Part shown: piece after piece, positions 23,090-33,371 of the stretch
Layout: the number at the start of each line of letters is the position of its first letter
How positions within the stretch are numbered: the first letter of the stretch is position 1
Origin: Apiosordaria backusii
Taxonomy: Eukaryota > Ascomycota > Sordariomycetes > Sordariales > Lasiosphaeriaceae
Direction: 5' to 3'
NCBI GenBank assembly: GCA_030549205.1
Contig: JAUKTV010000005.1
Span: forward strand, 1 to 64,000
DNA: 64,000 nucleotides
Made by a program: the position numbers and the translations under genes
Notes under the pieces: model-generated
What the model was told of the DNA's origin: nothing
The model's input: only the letters and a program-made list of their open reading frames with translations
Databases searched by the model: none

Positions 23090-26000
23090 ATGAACGAGCC
23101 GACGATACCGCCCCAGGCGGCTTTTAGCTACAAGCACACCTCAGGACCACCGCCAGTGACGGTAACAGCTCCCTCCGCGACTGGGTCGTCCTCCCAAGCA
23201 CCGTCAGAAAAGCAGCAACAAGCCTCTCAACAACCCAAACCCCCCGTCTCCCGAGCCTCCGGCCCAGCCATCCCCGTGACCCTCAACGAAGCCGCCCTCG
23301 ACTCCCCTACCTTCCGCTCGACAGCGGTCCACTTTGGCGACCAGCTCGACGGCATCGAACGCTGGCTCGACAGCTACACCCGCAGCACCACCAAAGTCGT
23401 GCACGATTTCCTCGCTCTCGAAGACACAATCAGCGTGTACCTCTCCAAAATGATCCCCCCCGCCGTCCCCGACTCCCCCGTCCTCGACGCGGATTACACG
23501 CTCCCCGCCTTGAGAAGGGCAGGAGACGGCGCGAGGGAATGGTGGGGGGCCATCCTGGCCGCGGTGAGGAAGATCGAGCCGGTGAGCGTGGACCCGATCA
23601 GGAATTTTGTTGGGAACGAGATGAGGGTGTTCCGGGAGCAGAGGAGGGCGCTGGAGGTGGCGCAAAAGACGTTTGATAGCACGCTGGCGAGGTATGTGGC
23701 GCAGAGCAAGACCAAGGAGCCGAGCAGCTTGCGGGAGGATGCCTTCGCGGTGTTTGAGACGAGGAAGGCGTATCTGAAGGCAAGCATGGATTACTGCCAG
23801 ATGGCGCCGCAGGTGAGGGTTGGGTTGGATAAGTTGCTGGTGAAGGTTTGTGCAGATTTGTATAGGGAGATGAGGAGGACGGGGGCTAATAGCAACCCGC
23901 ATCAGGCTGGGTGGGGGGAGGAGCTGGAGAGGATTAGGGGTTGGGCGAGGGAGATGGAGGCTTCGGAGGGGGTTTTTAGGCGGGAGCTGCAGATGGCGAG
24001 GAGGGATATTGGGGAGAGCACGTTGGCGCAGGCTAAGCCGTCGAGGGAGTTGGAGGATTATAGCGTTTCGACGGTGCCGTATTTGGGGTCGAAGGGGCCG
24101 TTGAGTATACAGAGGAAGGATCAGGTGGCGGTCATATCGGAGAAGCAGGGGTGGTTGTTTTTGCGAGTTTTGACTGGGAAGCCGGTGAGGGCGAATTGGA
24201 TACGGAGGTGGTATTATTGTCGGGATGGGATCTTTGGGTGGTTGATTCAGGGACCTCAGGGGGTGCTGCAAGGTGATGAGATCGGAGTGTTGCTTTGCAG
24301 TGCGAGACCGGCTGTTCAGGAGGAACGGAGGTTCTGTTTTGAGATCAAAACCAAGACGCAGACGATCCTGTTGCAGGCGGAGACACAGACGCAGCTGGTG
24401 GAGTGGCTTGAGGTGTTTGAGGTGGCCAAGAAGAAGGCGATTGAAGCCAGTATGGGACGGGATCCTAATATGCTCGTTGGTGGTATCGATCCTGCTTTTG
24501 TGATTACACCACCCTCAATCCCAGAGTTCTCGGCTCGGACTGTTGAGAACCTCGACGAGGCCGATAGTTCTGACAAGCAACGCAACTTGCCTGTCCCTGG
24601 ACCCGACGCAAATGCTGCAGCACGCTCTAGTTTTGACGTGACGATGGCTCCGCCGCGCCGGTCCATCACGACTCACCTTGGAAGAGAGGAGGGCGAGACT
24701 GGAAGAGAGCATGCTGCTCGTATCATGCAGAAGCTTGATCTTCACCGTAAAGCGACATTTGCGGCCTCGATGGATACAAACTCTGCTTCTGGGACGACTG
24801 GTGCAAGTCTGATGACAAGCGCTGCTTCCACCCCTCAGGGGCAACAGACACCGACTCTTCGTTTGCCGACCCTCTTGATGGATCACCAGCCAGGAAGCCT
24901 CGCTCCTGCGACACTGGCCAAACCCCCTATCTCGACCAGTCTAAGCAAATCAGCCATCCTGGCGAGTGCGAATATGGCTGCCACTCGGCCTTTTTCGAGC
25001 GGCGTATTGGCCAACTATTGGGGAAGCAGTCCTTACACGGCGATCTACTGCCCTGCCGTTGGTGCACCTCCTACCCCTAAACCCTACGCAAACGACCCTT
25101 TTGTGGCTTCTATGGTACCGCGGACACCTACATTTGAGAAGCCTCAACCCCCTCCTGGCGGACATAGGAAGACACAGAGCGTGGGCACGACCCTCACAGA
25201 GCCTAAGGTAACTGAAAAGGCACAGAGTGATGCTCTCCCTGCCAACTACCCACCTGATCTCAGGGCGCAATATGCGCAGTTCCGTCTTGTTTTTCCAACT
25301 GCACCTGCTGAAGAAAAGCCTGTGCTTGTCTTCAACGCTGCGTGGTCCAGTTCGCCAGTTGAGGGCAAAGAAGACCAAGGCCTGGCTGGCAATGGACGCA
25401 TTTTTGTCACTTCGGACCGAATGTACTTCTACGGTCATCAGTTGGGCTTGGTAGTGGCCTACACTATCAGCCTCGACAGCATCACGGAGGTCACGTCGGC
25501 ACCAGGTCGGGATTGTGACTTTATCTTCTTGCACTTGAACCAAGACATGCAAGACACGACATATTCTCGGATCGCCATCAAGCTGTTCCTCGAGGACTTT
25601 TCGTTGTTGCAATCACGTCTCAACCTCCTGATTGACGACCTCCAGGCCGCGGAGCCGATGGACTTGTCCGAGATCATCACCACGCTGGTCAACATGGAAA
25701 GGAACCAAGAAGACGTCCTACGGAGCCCAAGTGTCGAGAGCTGGGAGGAGATATCATCCAACACTCCCATTGACGACGGCACACCCTTTGGCCGTCCCGT
25801 ATCAAGAAGAGTAGGCGATCTCAGTGGCCGGTACAGATCCTCTCCCGGCTCAAAGAAGCAACTACGAAAATTCCAACTCCCCGCTCACCCGGTGCACTAC
25901 GAACCGGAAGACATGGGCCCAATCGTTGCGGAGAGGCACTTTGAAATCAGCGCCAAGGCCTGCTTCCACGTCCTTTTTGGGGATAAATCATTCATCTTCC

Positions 26001-27435
26001 CCAAGCTGTACTTTGAGCGCCGGGCGAAGGAAATCGCCCAAGGTCCCTGGGAGCTGCAAGACCACGGCAAGATGAAGCGGTTCTTCCGGTTCAAGGTTGA
26101 CTATGTGGACATGCTCGGGAGGAAGAAACCGGGCGACGTGACGGACGTGCAGACGATTGACATCTTCAACGACCACATCACGTACGTGGTGACGCACGTC
26201 AAGACGCCGTGGCACCTGCCGCACTCTCAGGCGTTCAAGCTGGTGGCCAAAGTGGTGATTACGCACGTGGCGAAGAGCAAGTGCAAGCTGGCGATTTACA
26301 CCAAGGCGGACTGGTCGAGGGGGGCGGCGGCGTTTGCCAGGAGCATGGTGCAGAGGCAGGCGCTGGACGACGCGAGGAATGATGCGGAGGAGCTGGCGGA
26401 GGTGGCGACGGATCAGGTGAGGAAGCTGGGGCCGCACAGCAGGACGAAGAGAGCGATTCAGGTGTATGGGGATGTGGGGAGGCGGCAGGGGGAGGTGGTG
26501 GTTTTTTCGCCGGATGAGGAGCTGGAGAGGGGGGGAGGGGGAAGGATGGGGAGAAGCAGGGGGTTAGGCCGAGGACGCTGACGGATATGATGGTGGAGAC
26601 GGGGAGGAGCTTTATGGAGAGTGCGATTACGAGTGTGATGATGTGGGCTTTTGCGGGGGTGAGGAAGGTGTTTGGGATTGTGAAGGCGAATAGGGTTATT
26701 TTGGGGTTGTTGGTGGTGAGCGTGTGTTATAATTTGGTGAGCGTTTCGCAGGGGACGAGCAAGTGGTGGTTGGAGAGGAGGTCGGAGAAGTTTATGCAGA
26801 GGTTGGGAGTGGGACCGAACTTGGTGATGGGGAAGGCGATTTATTTGGCGGATTTGGAGGTGGCGGCGAGGGGGACGGCGGTGGAGGGGGGGTGGAGTGG
26901 CCGGTGGGGAGTCAGTGGTATGTTCTTTTCTCTTTGGTGCTCTTGACTGTCTATTTAGGATGTAATGCTGACTTGATGTAGCTACGACACCTTCCAAGCC
27001 ATCGTCAATTCGACCAATCTCGACGCTCCTTACCAAGACGCCGGCGCAGGCTTCACCTCTGCTACCACCCGAGCAGCGGCCCGCCGTCTCCGTCGCACAC
27101 GCCAGCGTCTAGGCGGGTACAGACACGATTTGTTGGTTGCCATGCGTGTGGTCAACGGTATCGAACTTGAGATGGTGCAATCCGAGTGGGAGAACTGGCT
27201 GGAAGATGAGAACCAGCGGTGCGAGCGGGTCGCAAGGCTGTTGACACACAATGGCAACAGCTCTCCCAAGCAACTCTCACAGGAAGAAAAGGACGAGGCT
27301 CAGAAGGTACTTGGGGGCGGCGATAGGAATAGGAAGGAGGCGCTCGCGAAGTGGCATGCTGAGTACTGCGGGAGTTGCGAGGCTGATCACCGGGCTTTGT
27401 TGGCGAGTAGTCCGAGGATGTCGTTGGTGAGGTGA
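23090..27435 (+). CDS. BAR-PH-VASt membrane-contact-site protein, Sip3/Lam type, with two apparent frame breaks
   Basis: The domain order matches yeast Sip3/Ysp1 (Lam3/Lam1), ER-anchored proteins at plasma-membrane contacts with a sterol-binding StART-like (VASt) domain. A BAR-like helical region lies at about 55-300 (FGDQLDGIERWLDSYTRSTT). A PH domain spans about 355-455 (GWLFLRVLTGKPVRANWIRR), a GRAM-like stretch about 740-830 (GRIFVTSDRMYFYGHQLGLV) and the VASt domain about 930-1115 (ERHFEISAKACFHVLFGDKS). After 26581 the protein continues in other frames: ETGRSFMESAITSVMMW, a membrane segment RVILGLLVVSVCYNLVSV near residue 1205, then exon 26982-27435 (YDTFQAIVNSTNLDAPYQDA) after an intron at 26918-26981. 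Two single-base frame steps are needed, one in or next to the G7 run at 26529-26535 and one at the G7 run at 26886-26892. I infer one gene. Confidence 0.88.
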
Positions 27436-28786
27436 AGTTGAGGTCGGATACACATATTAATTACAGTCAGTACAAAAGCAAAGCCTGGGTGTCAAATGGG
27501 ATGGGATTTGCACATAGGAGGAGGGGGTTTGATATGGTTTAGAGGAGCAAGGTTGGGGATGTTTATTCATTCATTTTGATTCATTCATCAACAAGGCAGC
27601 ATTAGGTACCAGGGGAAGCATGCATTCATTCGGGGTAGCACAGCCAGCACAGCAGCAAGTAGCATATTTTATTGTAGCATTTATTTTTCTTTAATGGTAG
27701 ACCTTCACGCGATTTTCTATTATGAAAAAGCTGCCAACCGAGAACACACAAGAAGGATGCTTTACTTTTCTTGTGTCTTATAAGGAGGGCTTTATTATCC
27801 AGGGTTTTTAGCTTTGCCTCCTGAAGATCCGCGAGGTTTATTATAGGTACCTAGGTAAGAGTGGAGAACAGAGGGCAACGTCATCTGTCCCCAGCGATTG
27901 TCAGAGGTTGCATGAAGTCTGGAGTAGGTAGGTCAATGTTGGCAGTGAGAGAGGGACGCGTAATCGTAAGATAGGTACTTACGGAGCTAAGGGTCGTGCT
28001 CATGACTTTAGCTAGACTAAGGCAAATTGCCCCTTTGACGTTGTTTGCTATTTTGGGTTGACTTATATGCAGGACTACTGAGTTGCATGAGTCTTGAATC
28101 TTCAATCCGATGGACTTCGAGGACATTGAAGATGACAGGAAAGAAGATCCGTTTACCAAATCACTCTGTCAAACACCCGGTTTAAGGGTCCTCCCGAGCT
28201 CTCTCATCCGACCCGTTGTTGGTCGGGCCAGCAAAGTCAGTCAGAGATGGCCACGGCCTCTTCGTCCAAAGTGCAACGGCTTTGTTCACCGACACACAGC
28301 CCCTCTGCCGTCGCGCACACTTGACAAGCTTGTGAAGAAAGCTAGCAGAGGAAAGTTCGAGTCGATTGTTTAGGTGGTAGTTAGTGTAGGTATGTTTCCT
28401 AAAATAAAAAACACATGGAATTTGCCATCGATGCTTGGGGAGGCAGGCATGGCAAGTGGCTGAGTTGGGGGGAAATATGTGGGCTTTCTTTTTGTAGGTT
28501 CAAGTGTTTCATTCAATAATGCCGGGTTGAAAGGGGGGAATTGTTTGAGTTTCGCAATTGATCCTCACACCCAAGAGTTCCTCTCGTGTTGATCATTCGT
28601 TGCCGAGTCGAAGGTAACAAGTCTCGTACATAACTTGGCTGTTATTGCCGTCATATGGGATCTTTGAACACATCTGGAATTTAAGAAACATTCTTCATCC
28701 GTTCTTTTTTTCCCTTTATCTTTTTAACTCTTTATCTTTCTGTTTCCCTTTTGTGGTATTTTGTCACACACAGAAGGTAGATAATC
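27436..28786. other. intergenic between the Lam-type and PLC-like genes
   Basis: 1.35 kb. CATT/TTCA-rich stretches lie around 27560-27650. A small frame at 28110-28373 (87 codons, MDFEDIEDDRKEDPFTKSLC) has no recognisable features and I do not call it. Expected to hold a 3' UTR and the PLC-like promoter, with a pyrimidine-rich leader at 28690-28760. Confidence 0.5.
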
Positions 28787-30019
28787 ATGGGCCGTCGACT
28801 ACCTTCACTGCTACCCCTTGCCGCCGGGCTGCTGCTATCAACAACAAGACCACACCTCATCTACGCACAAGAATCATCATCATCATCATCAACCACCCTC
28901 TCCCCACCACCACCAACCTCAACAGACACAACAACAACGACGATAGTATCCTGCAACAACTCCCCCGACCTTTGCCCCCGCGCTTACAACAACATAACCC
29001 ACGTCGGCGGCCACAACAGCGCCTTCCTCCGCGATGCCAGCACAGGCAACTCAATAGCAGGCAACCAGTTCTACAACGCCACCCTCGCTTTATCCTCCGG
29101 CCTCCGCCTGTTACAAGCTCAAGTCCACCTCCACAACAACGTCCTCGAGCTCTGCCACTCACTTTGCGAGCTCCTCGACGCCGGCACTCTCGAGTCCTGG
29201 CTCACCAAAATAAAACGCTGGCTCGACACCAACCCCAACGAAGTCGTCACTCTGCTCCTCGTCAACGCGGATAACCAACCCATCTCCTCCTTCGCTTCCG
29301 TTTTCGAATCCAGCGGTATATCCCAGTACGGCTTCACCCCAGGCTCCAACACCACCACCACCACCACCACCACCAACACCACAGGAGCGAAATGGCCCAC
29401 CCTTTCCGACATGATATCCAGCAACCACCGCCTCGTAACCTTCATAACAGGCATCGACGAGTCCCCTTCCTACCCCTACCTCCTCTCCGAATTCTCCCAC
29501 ATCTTCGAAACCCCCTTCAACATCACCTCCCCCACTTCCTTCACCTGCGCCCTCGACCGCCCCACCTCCTTCGACACCGCCCAATCCGCCCTCTCCTCCG
29601 GCCTCCTCCCCCTGTTAAACCACTTCCTATACATCGATCTCACCTCCGGCGTCCAAATCCCCAACGTCGACTCCATCGACAAGACCAACTCCCCTACTTT
29701 GATCGTATCCAACGACACAGCCGGCTCTTTGGGGCGTCACGCAGAGCTGTGTTCCACCCAAGCCCAATGGGGACAAAAACCCGTGTTCATCCTGGTGGAT
29801 TTTTTTAATCGCGGACCGGCGATAGAAACGGGGGACAGGATGAATGGGATAGAGGGCAAAACCGTGGGGAGGACGCAGCTGCCAACACAGGGGGATGGGT
29901 ACGCGGCCACGGCTGATGCTGCGGGCGGGAGGGAGAGGATGATGATGGTCAGGATGGATACGAGGGGGGCTTTTGGGGCGCTGGTGGGGTTTTTGGGGGT
30001 TGCGCTTGTTGTGCTGTGA
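28787..30019 (+). CDS. secreted, probably GPI-anchored PLC-like phosphodiesterase
   Basis: A single-exon gene for 410 residues. It starts with a signal peptide (MGRRLPSLLPLAAGLLLSTT, probable cleavage after IYAQ near residue 28) and a Ser/Thr/Pro-rich linker. The TIM-barrel of the PI-PLC X-type superfamily follows: CPRAYNNITHVGGHNSAF carries the first catalytic His region (H72/H76), then GLRLLQAQVHLHNNVLELCH and LDTNPNEVVTLLLVN. Many N-glycosylation sites and an ACC microsatellite coding for poly-Thr (about 29352-29379) occur in the middle. The C terminus GAFGALVGFLGVALVVL is a short hydrophobic tail after a polar stretch, as in GPI-anchored proteins. Fungal members are usually annotated only as PLC-like; the substrate is unknown. 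The first two thirds use C-ending codons, the last 250 bp G-ending ones. Confidence 0.9.
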   Translation: MGRRLPSLLPLAAGLLLSTTRPHLIYAQESSSSSSTTLSPPPPTSTDTTTTTIVSCNNSPDLCPRAYNNITHVGGHNSAFLRDASTGNSIAGNQFYNATLALSSGLRLLQAQVHLHNNVLELCHSLCELLDAGTLESWLTKIKRWLDTNPNEVVTLLLVNADNQPISSFASVFESSGISQYGFTPGSNTTTTTTTTNTTGAKWPTLSDMISSNHRLVTFITGIDESPSYPYLLSEFSHIFETPFNITSPTSFTCALDRPTSFDTAQSALSSGLLPLLNHFLYIDLTSGVQIPNVDSIDKTNSPTLIVSNDTAGSLGRHAELCSTQAQWGQKPVFILVDFFNRGPAIETGDRMNGIEGKTVGRTQLPTQGDGYAATADAAGGRERMMMVRMDTRGAFGALVGFLGVALVVL

Positions 30020-30852
30020 TCTTTTTTTTTTTTTTTTTTTTTTTTGGTGTCAATTGTCAATTGTCAAATTTTGAAAGTTGTAATAGATATGGGCAGGGAC
30101 AGAGAGGGATGGGCATGGTATGCCATAGCATAGCGAGGCGTTTTAGGGAAGGGGGGGGGGGTTCATTTTGAGTGACTTTGATATATTAATCCGATTTTGG
30201 ATTATAGTAAGGTAGTGAATTAACTAAATAAATATAAAAAGATAAATATGAAGAACAAAAAAATGTTGCAACAGATAAATTGCGAAATTCCCCCATGGCA
30301 AATAAAAGAAGGTTCCGCACTCAAAAAACATCGCATGGGAGTTGTTCTAGTCTAATACACTCTGGTATGAAAAAGACATAACCAGGCGCATCCTGCACTC
30401 AAGGACAGCCAAGGGGGAGATTGAGCTGAACGAATCAGGAAGAAGACCGTATTCATATAAGCAAAGGGGGAAACGGTGAGTGTGAGCAGGAAATAAAGGG
30501 AAAAGAGAGAGAGGGAAAAGTAACTACTGAAAAGCATCAACGCTGGTGTCGGCGACAGCGACAGTGACAGCGCCCCCAAACAAAAACCAGGAACTCCGGC
30601 GCAGAGATAGCGTTTGGTCTTTTGGGGCCAAGCGCCTAAAAAGTAAGATAACACTTTTAGGTTTCTCACAGGGGGGTGTGCTGCCGTCATCATCGTCGGC
30701 GCCGCCGTCGCACGTCGGGAAATCTTTCAGTGATTGATGAATGATGTGAAGTTGAAGGAAGTTGAAATCGGAAAATTTGCCAAAGGTCTTTCTTTTGGCA
30801 TGTGGTGGAGAAGGATGCACGGACCATCGAAACTGTTTTGCCGGACGGGGGT

Positions 30853-30867
30853 GGGTTAGGGTTAGGG
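30853..30867 (+). repeat. short interstitial telomere-type repeat
   Basis: Two full TTAGGG units preceded by GGG and followed by TTTGG. It could be a double telobox (Tbf1/TRF-like binding site) or a remnant of telomere repair; it is too short to decide. Confidence 0.6.
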
Positions 30868-31240
30868 TTTGGTCTCTGCTTTCCCAGATTGACCCCTGAA
30901 GTTGATGATGTGGTATATTTGATGTTGTCATCTGGTGTGATGGGCTGATTTGAGACATCCCGTGTACTTGGATGTGATGCGTGGATATAGAAATTGGTGA
31001 ATCGTGGGGATTCCATGGTGCTGATGACAAGTGATTAAGATGGCATTTCGGTCTCTAAGCAACTCGATGTTTCTTTACTTTAAATACCGAGCATTTAATT
31101 CGATTCAATACTGCTTGTATGATGGCCGTTGAGTGATCTTGCCAATACCTGCTGGTTGGGGTGAACATGGGCGGTTGGGTTTTCAATCGGGGAGCATGTA
31201 AATTGCGAAAGTCAAGGTTTGAGGTGACCATCTTCCCGTC

Positions 31241-31490
31241 TAAGGAAATGATATCTTTAGGAAGCAACTTATTCTCTAGGAAGGAACTGGCTTTCCGGGA
31301 AGGCATATTCTTTCTGGGAAGCAGCCTTCTTTCTGGGAAAGAACCTTCCGTTTAGGCAAGAAGCCTTCGTTCAGGAAAGAAACCTCTTTCTAGGAAGGAA
31401 CCTTCGTTGTGGGGAGTAACCTTTTCTGAGTATAGGAAAATTCTTTCCAATGACTTGTTTTCTGGGAACCTGGGTATTTTCTGGAAATCC
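31241..31490. repeat. degenerate 19-bp tandem repeat with internal dyad
   Basis: Units near the consensus TAGGAAGGAACCTTCTTTC start at 31258, 31277, 31296, 31315, 31334, 31353, 31372, 31391 and 31410, an exact 19-bp step over nine units. Less regular copies flank them (31241, about 31432, 31463, 31482), and shorter TTCTGAGRAA units continue to about 31603. The core GAAGG-AA-CCTTC (perfect at 31394-31405) is an inverted repeat. Confidence 0.8.
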
Positions 31491-32369
31491 TCTTCCGAGA
31501 GAAATTATCTTATGAGACAGAGTTTCGTCGAAAAAAAAAACCAACATTCCAGGGAAGTTTAATTCTGAGGAAGTGCACTCTGAGAAACCACCATTCTGAG
31601 AAATTGCATCGTGTAAAACAGAGTTTGAGAAGTATGGAACTCTTCATCCTCTAAACTAGAACATGGAGTGAGAAACTGCTAGAGTGTGAATTCTCGCCTC
31701 TTGAAGACAGTCATCCATGAAGATAGGGCAAACATGTGAATGGCATCCTGAGTTGTGTCAAGTCATGTTTGCCGGATATACCCATTCACCTTAAGGTGGG
31801 CAATTGAGGAGGGGAGAATGGCAGACGACGAGTGACGTGAGGAATGACGTGACGTGTAGCTTGAGTAGCGATGGTGGGAAGCGAGGGGGAGGTCTTGCGC
31901 CAGTCGGAAATGACAAGAGAAGAGTCCTGGGAAGGAAAAGGGGAATGTCTGGACCTTGGACGCCTTGAGCTTCGATGAGCCCCTATTATCGCGTAGAGTC
32001 CTCCGGGGATCTCTACTCTAACCTTCACCCCGCCGCTGATAGCCTCGCTTGTCTTCACCTTGATAAATCAGGAAATAAACCCTGGTGTGGCTGGGCTGTC
32101 ATCAATGCCACCATACTCGGCCGGTTCAAAATTCTAAAGCTTCCCCATGGCGGCCCCGGATTGGTACCGTGATCTAACGGGCTTCCCCGGGCCACAATTC
32201 GGCAACCGCATGTATGGAGGGTTTGGTTTTGAGATTATCATCGTAAAGTACGCTACATGATGGAGTTAAAAGGTACCTTTGGTTGACAGGTCTTAAAGAT
32301 AGTGGTAGGCTGATATAGTGTGGCAATAATGACAGAAGACTAGGGAAGTTACGCAAAGTAAATAATGCA

Positions 32370-33371
32370 CTTATGTCCGTGAGGTGTTAGCTTAGTTTGT
32401 TAGCGAATAGATTATATAGCTTATTATCGAGATTCTTAAAACTTAAAGTTAGGACTTTCCCTGCATCGTCGACAATATTTTAAAAAGGGCATTACTAAAA
32501 TTGCCGTTAAAGATACCTTTTAACTTAAGGCTTTATATATAGGTATATAATTAATCTTATCTTTAAACAACTTTAATTACAATATTAAATCTTATAAGCA
32601 GGCATTAAAGCAAGCTTTCTAATTAAACTATAAAGTTAAAGGTATATTAGTATACTTCTTTAGTATTAATCGATAATAGTAAATAAATAACTATAAATAT
32701 ATTATTATTATTAATATAAGGTATAATAATATATAAATTCTTTAAATATCTTATCTTACAACTTTTATAGTATATTTTATTAAAGCCAATTATATAATAA
32801 AAATTTTAACTTTAGAATTAGCTATTTTTATATTCCAGATATAACCTAAATACTTTAGAACTTAACATCCTTTATATCTATAAGGTATTAGCTTAGTTCG
32901 TTAATAAATAGATTATATAGTTTATTATTAAGATTCTTAAAACCTAAAGTTAAGACTTTTATTATATTATCGATGATATTTTAAAAAAGGCGTTATTAAA
33001 ATTACCATTAAAGATACCTTTTAATTTAAAGCCCTATATATAGGTATATAATTAATCTTATCTTTAAATAACTTCGGTTACAATATTAAATCTTATAAGT
33101 AGACATTAAAGCAGGCTTTCTGGTTAAACTATAAGGTTAAAGGTATATTAATATACTTCTTTAATATTAATCAATAATAGTAAATAGATAGCTATAGATA
33201 TATTATTATTGTTAGTATAAGGTATAATAATATATGGATTCTTCAAGTATTCTATCTTGTAGCTTTTATAGTATATTTTGCTAAAGCCAGTTATGTGATG
33301 AAAATTTCAGCTCTAGAATTAGCTATTTTCATATTCCGGACATAACCTAAATACTTCAGGACTCGACGTCC
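32370..33371. repeat. 501-bp direct tandem duplication, RIP-mutated
   Basis: Copy 1 is 32370-32870 and copy 2 is 32871-33371. They align at a constant offset of 501 bp with no gaps; matched landmarks are 32383/32884, 32541/33042 and 32841/33342. Nearly all differences are C/T or G/A transitions, and both copies are very AT-rich, while the flanks return to normal composition. This is the pattern RIP leaves on a linked duplication. I cannot identify the ancestral sequence; all frames are broken. Confidence 0.9.

Larger units (their letters stand above)
30020..32369. other. gene-poor region with poly-T, telomere-like motif and a 19-bp repeat array
   Basis: No gene can be supported. A run of 24 T follows the PLC-like stop at 30022-30045. 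A GGGTTAGGGTTAGGG motif lies at 30853-30867. A degenerate 19-bp array lies at 31241-31490. The region 31780-32360 has mixed composition with no coherent frame. Confidence 0.6.

Noticed and set aside
23204..24271. 355-codon minus-strand frame opposite the Lam-type gene
   Set aside because: Pro/Arg/His-rich mirror of G-rich codons with no domain; the sense strand encodes BAR and PH domains.
31241..31610. CRISPR array
   Set aside because: Units are contiguous and diverged, with no spacers, and the genome is eukaryotic.
32370..33371. Retrotransposon LTR pair
   Set aside because: The two copies abut directly with no internal region and no TG..CA ends, so a plain tandem duplication fits better.
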